Origin: Salipaludibacillus daqingensis
GTDB taxonomy: Bacteria; Bacillota; Bacilli; Bacillales; Salisediminibacteriaceae
Assembly (NCBI RefSeq): GCF_029891575.1
Contig: NZ_JARZHF010000005.1
Coordinates: 186,001 to 250,000, forward strand
Direction of reading: 5' to 3'
DNA: 64,000 nt
Made by a program: the position numbers and the translations under genes. This document shows, piece after piece, positions 34,486 to 42,486 of the stretch. A model generated the notes under the pieces. It made no database searches. It was not told the origin of the DNA and saw only the letters and a program-made list of their open reading frames with translations. Position 1 is the stretch's first letter. Every line of letters starts with the position of its first letter.

Positions 34486-35115
34486 ATGGAGGCGACAGCA
34501 GTGAAAAATCATTATCAATCGCTCATTAAATTATTTGCAGAGTTCTATAAATATCCTGATGAAGCGTTCATGGAAGAATTCAAGAACGGTACTATTGAAG
34601 ATGAAATCAACACGATGAGTTCTATATATTCGTCAGCATTTGATGAAGAGATTAACTTACAGCATTTCATTGATCAAGAGCACAATTTACAAAAACAATT
34701 CATGAAGGCGTTCAGTGGAATTAGCAAACCTTTCACACCTCCTGTTGAATCTCTCTATAAACAATGGAGTGCAGATACAGCATCAGCCAAACCGTTAGCA
34801 AGTAAAAAAGGGTATTACATGGGAGATAGCGCTCTTCATATGAAACATCTTCTTCATCATTATCAGCTCGATATTCCAGAAAATTTTACGATGACGCCAG
34901 ATCATCTGGTTATTGAATTAGAATTTTATGCTTTTTTGATCGAAGAAGACATGGATGCAGCGATGACGTTTCGAGATGAACATTTAAACTGGATCTCTGA
35001 TTTTGAGGCTGCTCTCCAACAGCTCAATGACATCCCTTTTTATCAAGAAGTGACAAAAAGATTGAGTCAATTGTTAATGGTAAATCCTACAGACGGTTTT
35101 AAAAGAGAGGAGTGA
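34486..35115 (+). CDS. TorD-family maturation chaperone (SrrD-like)
   Basis: 209-residue all-helical TorD/DmsD-type protein. Recognisable features are the N-terminal helix LIKLFAEFYKYPDEAF, the central PPVESLYKQW and KGYYMGDSALHMKHLLHHY, then PDHLVIELEFYAFLIEE, matching the family's conserved P-D-H region. Such chaperones bind the twin-arginine signal and the apo-enzyme during cofactor insertion. ATG with AGGAGGTG 5 bases upstream. Confidence 0.9.
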   Translation: MEATAVKNHYQSLIKLFAEFYKYPDEAFMEEFKNGTIEDEINTMSSIYSSAFDEEINLQHFIDQEHNLQKQFMKAFSGISKPFTPPVESLYKQWSADTASAKPLASKKGYYMGDSALHMKHLLHHYQLDIPENFTMTPDHLVIELEFYAFLIEEDMDAAMTFRDEHLNWISDFEAALQQLNDIPFYQEVTKRLSQLLMVNPTDGFKREE

Positions 35116-35120
35116 GAAAT

Positions 35121-36410
35121 ATGAGTCGAATCACCTCTGCCTTTATTGGCGGGTTATTACTCCTATTGCTCAGCGCATGTGGAAGTCAATATCAGGCCGA
35201 CAACTCAGTAAAAAGCGATGATGATTCTCAAGAAAATCAAATAATCTTCCATGCTACAGAAGAGCAAGATCTCTCCAATTACATTATTGAAGAGGAGGAA
35301 GATGAGGAGAGTGAAGACGACGTTCCTTACAATGAGGATTGGAACTACATTTCTACATTGCAACTAGAACGTTTGTTAGATGGACTCCCTGCAGAAAGTC
35401 AAGATCGATCATCTTACGACGAAGTCCCTCCTGAATGGGATGGTGTTGCTTTAATTGATTCAAGACCGCCAAGCGTCTATGCTTCTGGCCATATCAATGG
35501 TTCTATCAATATTCCAGACAGTGAATTTGAAAGTTATAAAGACCGACTTCCTGATGATAAATCTACGAAACTTATTTTTTATTGTGGAGGAACACACTGT
35601 CCTCTAAGTGGATCTTCGGCAGAAAAAGCTGAAGAGCTTGGATTCACAGACACATACGTCTATCAAGAAGGAACTCCAGCTTGGAAGGCAGCAGGAAACT
35701 ATTTTGTTGTCGATGTCGATCACGTCGAAGAAAAAATCATGGAAAGTTATGTATCAAGAGATGATACTGATCCTGTTTTAATCATTGACACTCGAACATA
35801 TAGTGGCTATTTCGATAATCATATTCCAACTGCTATTTTTGTAGACGAAACACAGTACGGAAATAAATACCAAGGTTTTGCACCAGCAGATAAAGACCAA
35901 GAAATAATCGTATACTGTGGAGGGTTCTTCTGTCATAAAAGCCACGTTCTTGCTAATGAATTGCTAGGAGATGGTCATCGTAATGTGAAAGTATTAGCAG
36001 GTGGAATGCCCGCTTGGAATCAGGCAGGTCTTCCTACGTTTGGAATGGAAAGCTCCGAAGCGGAGTTCGATGTATCTGACGGCGCTGTTGATCGATCGAT
36101 AACAGCTGAAGCGTTTGCTGAAATGTTAGATGAAGGTGGTCATGCCATCGTTGATGTTCGTGGAGATGGCGAAGTTGCTAGCGGAATGCTCGATGGTGCC
36201 ATTCACATTGTTGATAGTGACATTCTTGCAGGAGAGCCAACCGTTGAAGACAAACTTCCTTCTGACAAAAGTCAAACGATACTCGTTCACTGTGCTAGTG
36301 GTGCTCGTGCAGCAGGTGTCTCGGAACCAATCGTTGATTTAGGATATGAGAATGTTTACTATCTAGATGCTGCTTTTTCTTTAGATGACGAGGGAAATTT
36401 TGATTATTAG
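35121..36410 (+). CDS. Triple rhodanese-domain lipoprotein (SrrF-like)
   Basis: 429 residues. ATG 35121 is chosen over GTG 35112 because AGAGGAG then has 8-base spacing. Signal peptide with lipobox LLSAC (Cys20), a very acidic linker (about 45-72), then three rhodanese domains: 1 with Cys155 (CGGTHCPLSG), 2 with Cys266 (CGGFFCHKSH) and 3 with Cys391 (CASGARAAG). All three active cysteines are present, and loops 1 and 2 each carry a second Cys five residues later. An exported sulfur (or selenium) transferase with several sites close to the reductase. Overlaps the next gene. Confidence 0.87.
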   Translation: MSRITSAFIGGLLLLLLSACGSQYQADNSVKSDDDSQENQIIFHATEEQDLSNYIIEEEEDEESEDDVPYNEDWNYISTLQLERLLDGLPAESQDRSSYDEVPPEWDGVALIDSRPPSVYASGHINGSINIPDSEFESYKDRLPDDKSTKLIFYCGGTHCPLSGSSAEKAEELGFTDTYVYQEGTPAWKAAGNYFVVDVDHVEEKIMESYVSRDDTDPVLIIDTRTYSGYFDNHIPTAIFVDETQYGNKYQGFAPADKDQEIIVYCGGFFCHKSHVLANELLGDGHRNVKVLAGGMPAWNQAGLPTFGMESSEAEFDVSDGAVDRSITAEAFAEMLDEGGHAIVDVRGDGEVASGMLDGAIHIVDSDILAGEPTVEDKLPSDKSQTILVHCASGARAAGVSEPIVDLGYENVYYLDAAFSLDDEGNFDY

Positions 36411-37224
36411 ACAATTTTCAATGATCGCTGTCCTTTCTTGTGCTATATTCCTAACGTCTAGCTGTTCAGGTGACGAAAATATAGAACAAGTAACAAATGA
36501 CGAATTAGTTGACAATGTTTCTACAAGTGAAGAAAACGAAGTGGAAATTTCTTCGGAGAACGATGAATCCGAACTTTCTGAAGAGGAACTTTTGAAAAAT
36601 AAATTCAAAGATTTCTACAACAACTATCCTTCCGACCGCTACTTAGTTGCCGTGGAAGATGTGGTGTTAGAGAACTATTTCATATTAGATGTTCGTTCGA
36701 ATAACGACTGGGCACAAGGTCATCTTGCTGAGTCTATCAATATTCCACGTCCCGAACTTGGTGAACGAATGAATGAAATACCAGAATATCAACCTATATT
36801 GGTTGTATGCAATACAGGGCAAAGTGCCGCACAAACAGCGGGGATATTAAATTTTGTTGGATTTGATGCTCAATCATTATCCGGCGGCTACCAAGGTTGG
36901 CTGCACTCTCAAGACCTTATTGATGGTCTGTTCGTTTTCGAACTAGAAGCTTATATGAACGATAATTCTTCCGTTCAATTTATTGATATTCGTGAAAGAA
37001 ATGAATTTAACGACTACCATATCGACGGTTTTACAAATATTCCATTAAGCGAATTAGATGAACGTGCTTATGAGTTGGATTCAAGCAAAGAAGTGGTGCT
37101 CGTTTGTCGAACAATTAATCGAAGCAAACAAGCTGCATTATCTTTGAAAGAAAGTGGTTTTGAAACTGTACGACATGTTGTTGGAATTTCAGGCGGCATG
37201 GTTGGTTGGGAAGAATTACAATAA
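36400..37224 (+). CDS. Second downstream rhodanese lipoprotein, two domains
   Basis: About 274 residues. The start is assigned to TTG 36400, with AGGG 5 bases upstream, overlapping the end of the previous gene by 11 bases. ATG 36385 and 36421 lack sites. Lipobox LTSSC near residue 22, an acidic linker, then rhodanese domain 1 (LDVRSNNDWAQGH, Cys137 in CNTGQSAAQ) and domain 2 (IDIRERNEFNDYH, Cys236 in CRTINRSKQ). Both cysteines are present. I do not recall this extra gene in the B. selenitireducens srr operon. Ends the operon; a strong terminator follows. Confidence 0.82.
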   Translation: MIIRQFSMIAVLSCAIFLTSSCSGDENIEQVTNDELVDNVSTSEENEVEISSENDESELSEEELLKNKFKDFYNNYPSDRYLVAVEDVVLENYFILDVRSNNDWAQGHLAESINIPRPELGERMNEIPEYQPILVVCNTGQSAAQTAGILNFVGFDAQSLSGGYQGWLHSQDLIDGLFVFELEAYMNDNSSVQFIDIRERNEFNDYHIDGFTNIPLSELDERAYELDSSKEVVLVCRTINRSKQAALSLKESGFETVRHVVGISGGMVGWEELQ

Positions 37225-37229
37225 GGGGT

Positions 37230-37265
37230 CCCCCCTTACCCAAAATTGGTAAGGGGGATTTTTTA
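37230..37265 (+). terminator. Terminator of the molybdoenzyme/rhodanese operon
   Basis: CCCCCTTACC (37231-37240) pairs perfectly with GGTAAGGGGG (37248-37257), followed by ATTTTTTAG. It begins 6 bases after the last stop codon. Confidence 0.92.
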
Positions 37266-37283
37266 GTTTTGGGCGAATACATT

Positions 37284-39554
37284 TCATTGACTAACGAGAA
37301 GTCTCTTCCTTTTCATAAATCTCTCAAAATTGGCGACATCAACTGGTCTTTGAAACAAATATCCTTGCCCATAATTACAATTGTATTTTAACAATGTATC
37401 TACTTGATGTTCATGTTCTATTCCTTCAGCAACGACAAAGAGATTTAAGTTCATAGCGATATTTATGATTGTCTTGACTATCGAATCATTTGAAGAAGTA
37501 GACAAATCATCTATAAATGCCTTATCGATTTTAATCGTATCTATTGGTAATTCTTTTAAAATATGAAGCGAAGAGTAGCCTGTACCAAAATCGTCAATCG
37601 CTATTTTCACTCCTAATTTTCTAAGATCAGATAAAATATGGAAAGATTCCTCCACATTTTGCATAATACTCTCGGTTATTTCTAACTCTAAATATTTTGG
37701 TTCTAAATCCGTTTCTAGTAAAGTTTCCTTTACCGTTTTTACAAAATCCCCGTGTTGAAATTGTCGAACAGAAACGTTCACAGATACAGTAAGAAAAGGG
37801 AATCCGGCTAGTTGCCATTCTTTATTTTGTTTACATGCTGATTTTAATACCCATTCACCGATAGAAACAATTTGCCCTGTCTCTTCTGCAACAGGAATAA
37901 ATGCTCCAGGTGAAACATTCCCTAAGTCCGGATGCTCCCAGCGAAGTAATGCCTCCATGCCATACATGTCCTTTGATTGTAATTCGATTTTAGGCTGATA
38001 ACAAAGGGTCATCTGATTGTCTATTAACGCGCTTCGTAAGCCATTTTCTATTTCCATTTTGCGAGTCATTTGCTCATGTAATGTTACGTTATAAAAACGA
38101 TACTCGTTTCTTCCGCTGCCTTTTGCTAAATACATTGCAGCATCGGCACTCTTTAACAACGCACCTGAATGTTCTCCGTTTTCAGGAAACAAACTAATAC
38201 CAATGCTTGGAGTAATAGTAATTTGATGATGGGCTATGAAAAAAGGTACAGAAAATTCCTTAATGATTTTTTCTGACACTAATCTGCATTTCTCCTTTGA
38301 CCCCTCAGGAAAAATCAGAACAAATTCATCACCACCTAATCGATAAATTTCATCTTGAATACCAAGTGTACTCTTTAATCGTATGGATGCTTTCTTTAAA
38401 ATGTGATCCCCGATATGATGCCCTAACGTATCATTGACAATTTTAAAGCGATCTAAATCAAGTACAAGTAAGCCTACTTTTGACTCTCTTCTTTTTGCTT
38501 GTTCCAGCGTGTAATCAAGTTCTCTTTGGAAACTTGTTCGGTTTTTCAATTTGGTAAGCGGATCATGATAAGCTAAATGTTTATATTGATTCATGAGCTC
38601 TTTGTTATTTTTAATAACAATATATTGCCGGCAAACAATGATAACAAATACAACACTAAGGCCAATGCTAAGGGCATTTAAATTAGATTGATAACTGTGG
38701 ATCACTAAAACAGTTAACAATAAACTACTAGCATAAGGGAAAACTGTGTCAATATTTTTAAATAAATCAGGGATTTCCCATCTCGGTTCGGCTCCATCTG
38801 CTTGCGTTTGGGCATATAATCCAGCAAAACCAATCACTAATATCCACATGATCCAAAATGAGTCTATGAAACTACCTAAATCATAACTCCCAACAATCGT
38901 TAAATACGCTAAGCTCATATCGGCCATCAGTTGAAAAGAAAAACCGACAATGATAAACATCATCATTTTGTTTTCATTACTTTTTCTAGATAAATAATAT
39001 AGTGTTGTGACAACAAATAAAATACTAAGATTTATTATTTGAAATGCCGTATTCGTGATTGTTAGTAACAAGGAAGAACCCGTTAATGTAATCATAGGTT
39101 CAATTAAATAATGAATGCTTAATGACGAAGCAACGATCATAAATATAGCAATATTAAAAATATATGGGTTTACGATTACAGAACCACTAACTAAGTAAGC
39201 TTTATAAATAAGTGCTATGAAAAAGGTGACATACGCTAATAACCATAGAAAATAGGATACGTCTGGAAAAGACGTTCCCCCAAAAAAAACAGCCTGTAAA
39301 AACCAAATCACATTTGCAGTAAGGTAGATCAATATTCCGATACTCAATAGTAACCAAAAGTAACGATGTTTACTTGAATACATTTGATAAGCTTTGAATA
39401 TCCACAAAAAGCTTACTCCACCCGCAACAATAGGTATCACACTCCCACCTAAAGCTATCATCCAGTCATTGCCACTGAAAATAACATTCCAACCAAGAAA
39501 TACACTGACAATAACAATAAGAAATTTGAAAGCTGATTGTCTAGTATTTAACAT
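37284..39554 (-). CDS. GGDEF-EAL membrane protein (cyclic-di-GMP synthesis/degradation)
   Basis: 756 residues. The first 310 residues hold about ten hydrophobic helices (an integral membrane sensor region). GGDEF domain from about 325: intact catalytic YRLGGDEFVL near 405 and DLDRFKIVNDTLGHHIGD. EAL domain from about 505: EALLRWEHPDLG near 530, LELEITES, DDFGTGYSSL and the final AEGIEHEHQ, so phosphodiesterase residues are present. Whether one activity dominates is unknown. ATG 39554 with GAGGGA upstream. Monocistronic. Confidence 0.92.
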   Translation of the reverse strand: MLNTRQSAFKFLIVIVSVFLGWNVIFSGNDWMIALGGSVIPIVAGGVSFLWIFKAYQMYSSKHRYFWLLLSIGILIYLTANVIWFLQAVFFGGTSFPDVSYFLWLLAYVTFFIALIYKAYLVSGSVIVNPYIFNIAIFMIVASSLSIHYLIEPMITLTGSSLLLTITNTAFQIINLSILFVVTTLYYLSRKSNENKMMMFIIVGFSFQLMADMSLAYLTIVGSYDLGSFIDSFWIMWILVIGFAGLYAQTQADGAEPRWEIPDLFKNIDTVFPYASSLLLTVLVIHSYQSNLNALSIGLSVVFVIIVCRQYIVIKNNKELMNQYKHLAYHDPLTKLKNRTSFQRELDYTLEQAKRRESKVGLLVLDLDRFKIVNDTLGHHIGDHILKKASIRLKSTLGIQDEIYRLGGDEFVLIFPEGSKEKCRLVSEKIIKEFSVPFFIAHHQITITPSIGISLFPENGEHSGALLKSADAAMYLAKGSGRNEYRFYNVTLHEQMTRKMEIENGLRSALIDNQMTLCYQPKIELQSKDMYGMEALLRWEHPDLGNVSPGAFIPVAEETGQIVSIGEWVLKSACKQNKEWQLAGFPFLTVSVNVSVRQFQHGDFVKTVKETLLETDLEPKYLELEITESIMQNVEESFHILSDLRKLGVKIAIDDFGTGYSSLHILKELPIDTIKIDKAFIDDLSTSSNDSIVKTIINIAMNLNLFVVAEGIEHEHQVDTLLKYNCNYGQGYLFQRPVDVANFERFMKRKRLLVSQ

Positions 39555-39776
39555 AGTAATCCCTCACGATCTATTGAAAAAACCAATCTACTTGTAGATG
39601 AAATTAAATTCCCATTCCAATGAAATAATATAAGTTATAGTTATTTAGAACTATAAAAAATTGATTTATTTCTTTATATTGTTTATTTCGACATATTCAA
39701 GCATTTATTTAGTATAATTATACCATTATTTATTTTGATGAAGAGGTATTTTAAATAAATGTAATATTTAATTCCA

Positions 39777-39811
39777 TTCAAAAAAGCTCTATTGAATATC
39801 AATAGAGCTTT
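39777..39811 (-). terminator. Terminator after the MATE region
   Basis: Perfect 13-bp stem AAAGCTCTATTGA (39783-39795) with TCAATAGAGCTTT (39799-39811) and a minus-strand T-run. The rest of the 39555-39880 gap is AT-rich with nothing recognised. Confidence 0.9.
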
Positions 39812-39880
39812 CATTATGGAGTTACCTAAACTTAAACGTTTCATTTCATTCTCTTTGTTCTCTTTTTACGCAGCGACTGA

Positions 39881-40108
39881 TTAGACTTTTGCTTTTCTAA
39901 TGATCCCCATTAATCCAGCTGGAATTAATAAGAGGGCAGGCACAACTCCAAATAGACTAATCGAGATTAATATGGCCACTCCGCTGATGAGCATTAACCA
40001 TCCGCCCAACTTAGCTTTGAACTTAACAACAATTCCCCCGATAACTGCTAAAGCACTAAATAGAAAAGCACTCGCTCCTAGCCCTGAAATTTCATTACTC
40101 CCTGTCAT
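39881..40108 (-). CDS. Small membrane protein, DUF4064-like, possibly truncated
   Basis: 75 residues with two or three hydrophobic helices (ASAFLFSALAVIGGIVV, GWLMLISGVAILISISLF, VVPALLLIPAGLMGI). The composition and closing I-R-K resemble the C-terminal part of DUF4064-type membrane proteins. No good ribosome binding site precedes ATG 40108, and the frame stays open for 11 more codons back to the MATE stop, so it may be the tail of a degraded gene. A terminator follows 70 bases later. Confidence 0.4.
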   Translation of the reverse strand: MTGSNEISGLGASAFLFSALAVIGGIVVKFKAKLGGWLMLISGVAILISISLFGVVPALLLIPAGLMGIIRKAKV

Positions 40109-40137
40109 TGCTTCATCAATACTAACGATAAAAAAGG

Positions 40138-41514
40138 CTACTTATTTTCTAACTCTTGTGCAAATTGCGTTTCAGCACGACGTTGGACAATTTGAAGTCT
40201 TACATAAAAACCTATTGCCGCACACGTAAGACCTAATGTAATGCCAACCCATAATCCAAAAGGCCCTAACTGAGTAAAAGCTGCTAAATAGTACCCTGCA
40301 GGGATTCCAATAATCCAATAAGAAGTAAAAGCGGTAATAAACGGTACTTTCACATCCTTATATCCCCGGAGTACACCTTGCAAGCCTGATTGAGCAGCAT
40401 CGGATAGTTGATAAATGATCGCAATGATAAAAAACTGTCCAGCCATTAATACTACTTCCCGATCATTAGTATACAAGTAAGCGATTTGTTCCCTTAAAAA
40501 ATAAAGAAAAACCGCCCCTACGGCTAAAAAGCCAATTCCACCCCATACGCCTAGACGACCATACTGTTTTGCAGATTGAATCCTTTTCCCACCTACTGAA
40601 AAACCAACAACAATCGTTAATGCCATCGAAATACTTAATGGAATCATAAAGATTAATGACGTAAAACTTAAGGCGATTTGATGGGCTGCAATCGTCACAG
40701 TCGTAAACATAATTCCCATAAGCAACGTAACTACTGCAAAAATACTCGATTCAAAGAAAATAGAAAGTCCAATTGGAACCCCAATCGATAACTGCTCTTT
40801 CCACATCTTCCAAGAAGGTTTCATCCAAACAACAAAGATTTGATAATGTCTAATCACTTCCAATTTAAACGTCATAGCTATACTAAAAAAGAGAATAATC
40901 CAATACGTTGCAGCTGTTGCATAGCCAGCACCTATGCCACCTAATGCGGGCAACCCAAAGTTCCCAAAAATAAATCCATAGTTCAACAAAATATTAAACG
41001 GAACAGCTAATACAATGATGATCATCGTTATTCGAGTGAAACCTTGTCCGTCAAAGAAATTACGAAGGACACTTGCCAAAAACAACGGAACAATCCCTAC
41101 GGATAAACCAACTAAATAATGAAATGAAATATGCGTCACAGGCTCCGTTAAGTTCATCATTGATAAAATCGGTTCAAGCCATAAAACACCACTCGTTACA
41201 ACGATGACCGCAAGCACCATCGCTAAATACATCGCTTGTGTCACGGACTCTGCAATTTTGTCGCGCCGTCCACTCCCAACTAGTTGAGCAACAATAGTCG
41301 TCACAGCTAGCAATATCCCATTAATTCCAGTGAAAACGGGCATCCATATGCTGGAACCAATTGCGACACCTGCTAAATCATCTGTCCCAACTCTTCCAGA
41401 CATCATTGTATCAACTAAATTCATTGCAAATAAACTAACTTGTGTCACCATGATTGGCCATAATATATTTAGAAATAATTGTATTTTTTCTTTACGAGTA
41501 TTTACATGATCCAT
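40138..41514 (-). CDS. MATE-family multidrug efflux transporter
   Basis: 458 residues with 12 transmembrane helices in two MatE halves (from about residue 15 and about 240). Family features include the N-terminal WPIMVTQVSLFAMNLVDTMMSG and QGLQGVLRGYKDVK near 385. Exchanges cationic drugs or metabolites for Na+ or H+. Start ATG 41514 with AGGTGA 5 bases upstream, rather than GTG 41523. Specificity unknown. Confidence 0.9.
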   Translation of the reverse strand: MDHVNTRKEKIQLFLNILWPIMVTQVSLFAMNLVDTMMSGRVGTDDLAGVAIGSSIWMPVFTGINGILLAVTTIVAQLVGSGRRDKIAESVTQAMYLAMVLAVIVVTSGVLWLEPILSMMNLTEPVTHISFHYLVGLSVGIVPLFLASVLRNFFDGQGFTRITMIIIVLAVPFNILLNYGFIFGNFGLPALGGIGAGYATAATYWIILFFSIAMTFKLEVIRHYQIFVVWMKPSWKMWKEQLSIGVPIGLSIFFESSIFAVVTLLMGIMFTTVTIAAHQIALSFTSLIFMIPLSISMALTIVVGFSVGGKRIQSAKQYGRLGVWGGIGFLAVGAVFLYFLREQIAYLYTNDREVVLMAGQFFIIAIIYQLSDAAQSGLQGVLRGYKDVKVPFITAFTSYWIIGIPAGYYLAAFTQLGPFGLWVGITLGLTCAAIGFYVRLQIVQRRAETQFAQELENK

Positions 41515-41683
41515 CGTCTTCACCTATTTTTTCATTTAATTATTTTACTATGTAGCAAGAATGTTGCTACGTCGATTATTTATCATACCATTCTATCAAA
41601 AAAAGCAAAGAGAAAACGAAACATTTTAAAATTAAAAATAGTTGCGCACGATCTCGCCTTCTTTTGTACTAGACATGAACACA

Positions 41684-41725
41684 ACAAAAAACACCGCATC
41701 GGGTAGTTACCCTTTACGGTGTTTT
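41684..41725 (-). terminator. Terminator of the sdhCAB operon
   Basis: AAAACACCG (41687-41695) pairs with CGGTGTTTT (41717-41725). On the minus strand T-rich sequence follows. Confidence 0.85.
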
Positions 41726-41736
41726 CCATCTCACCT

Positions 41737-42486
41737 TCATCCAAAAAATCGTTTAAAGGAATGAATCGTTGCTTGGCGATTTAAATCAGCAATCGAAGTT
41801 GTTAACGGGATCTCTTTAGGGCAAGCACGAACACAGTTACCTGAGTTCCCACAAGAAGTGAGACCATCCTCTAACATGATACGATCTAATCTCTCATGAG
41901 CTTGCATCTTTCCTGTAGGGTGATTATTGAAAAGCCGCACTTGAGATAGTGGTGCTGGTCCTATGAATCCAGAACGATCATTTACATTTGGACAAGCTTC
42001 AAAACAAAGACCACACGTCATACACTTACTTAATTCATATGCCCAACGTCGATCTTTTTCTGCCATTCTTGGTCCGGGACCTAAATCATACGTTCCGTCC
42101 ACTTCAATCCATGCTTTTACTTTTCTTAACCCTTCAAACATTTTTTTACGATTTATGATCAAATCTCGCTCCACAGGGAACGCTGATAATGGAGCAATTC
42201 GAACAGGTTGTTCTAGTTGATCCACTTGCGTTGAGCATGCTTGCCGTGGTTTTCCATTAACTAGCATAGAACACGCTCCACAAACTTCCTCTAAACAAAC
42301 CGACTCCCACTCCACTGGATTCGTTTTCTGACCATCTTTTGTATACGGATTTTTTCTAATTTCCATCAATGCCGTTATAATGTTCATGCTAGGACGATAA
42401 GGAATGAGAAATTCCTCTTCATACGTTTCGGAACTTGGGCCATTTTTTCGACTTATAATGAAGTGAATCTTTCTTTCATCCATCAT
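41737..42486 (-). CDS. sdhB: Succinate dehydrogenase iron-sulfur subunit
   Basis: 249 residues. N-terminal [2Fe-2S] ferredoxin domain with CLEEVCGACSMLVNGKPRQAC near 63-83, and C-terminal clusters with CMTCGLCFEACPN near 155 and CGNSGNCVRACP near 212. Passes electrons from FAD to the heme/menaquinone subunit. Its ATG overlaps the sdhA stop (ATGA), indicating translational coupling. A second ATG follows immediately and could also be used. Confidence 0.96.
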   Translation of the reverse strand: MMDERKIHFIISRKNGPSSETYEEEFLIPYRPSMNIITALMEIRKNPYTKDGQKTNPVEWESVCLEEVCGACSMLVNGKPRQACSTQVDQLEQPVRIAPLSAFPVERDLIINRKKMFEGLRKVKAWIEVDGTYDLGPGPRMAEKDRRWAYELSKCMTCGLCFEACPNVNDRSGFIGPAPLSQVRLFNNHPTGKMQAHERLDRIMLEDGLTSCGNSGNCVRACPKEIPLTTSIADLNRQATIHSFKRFFG

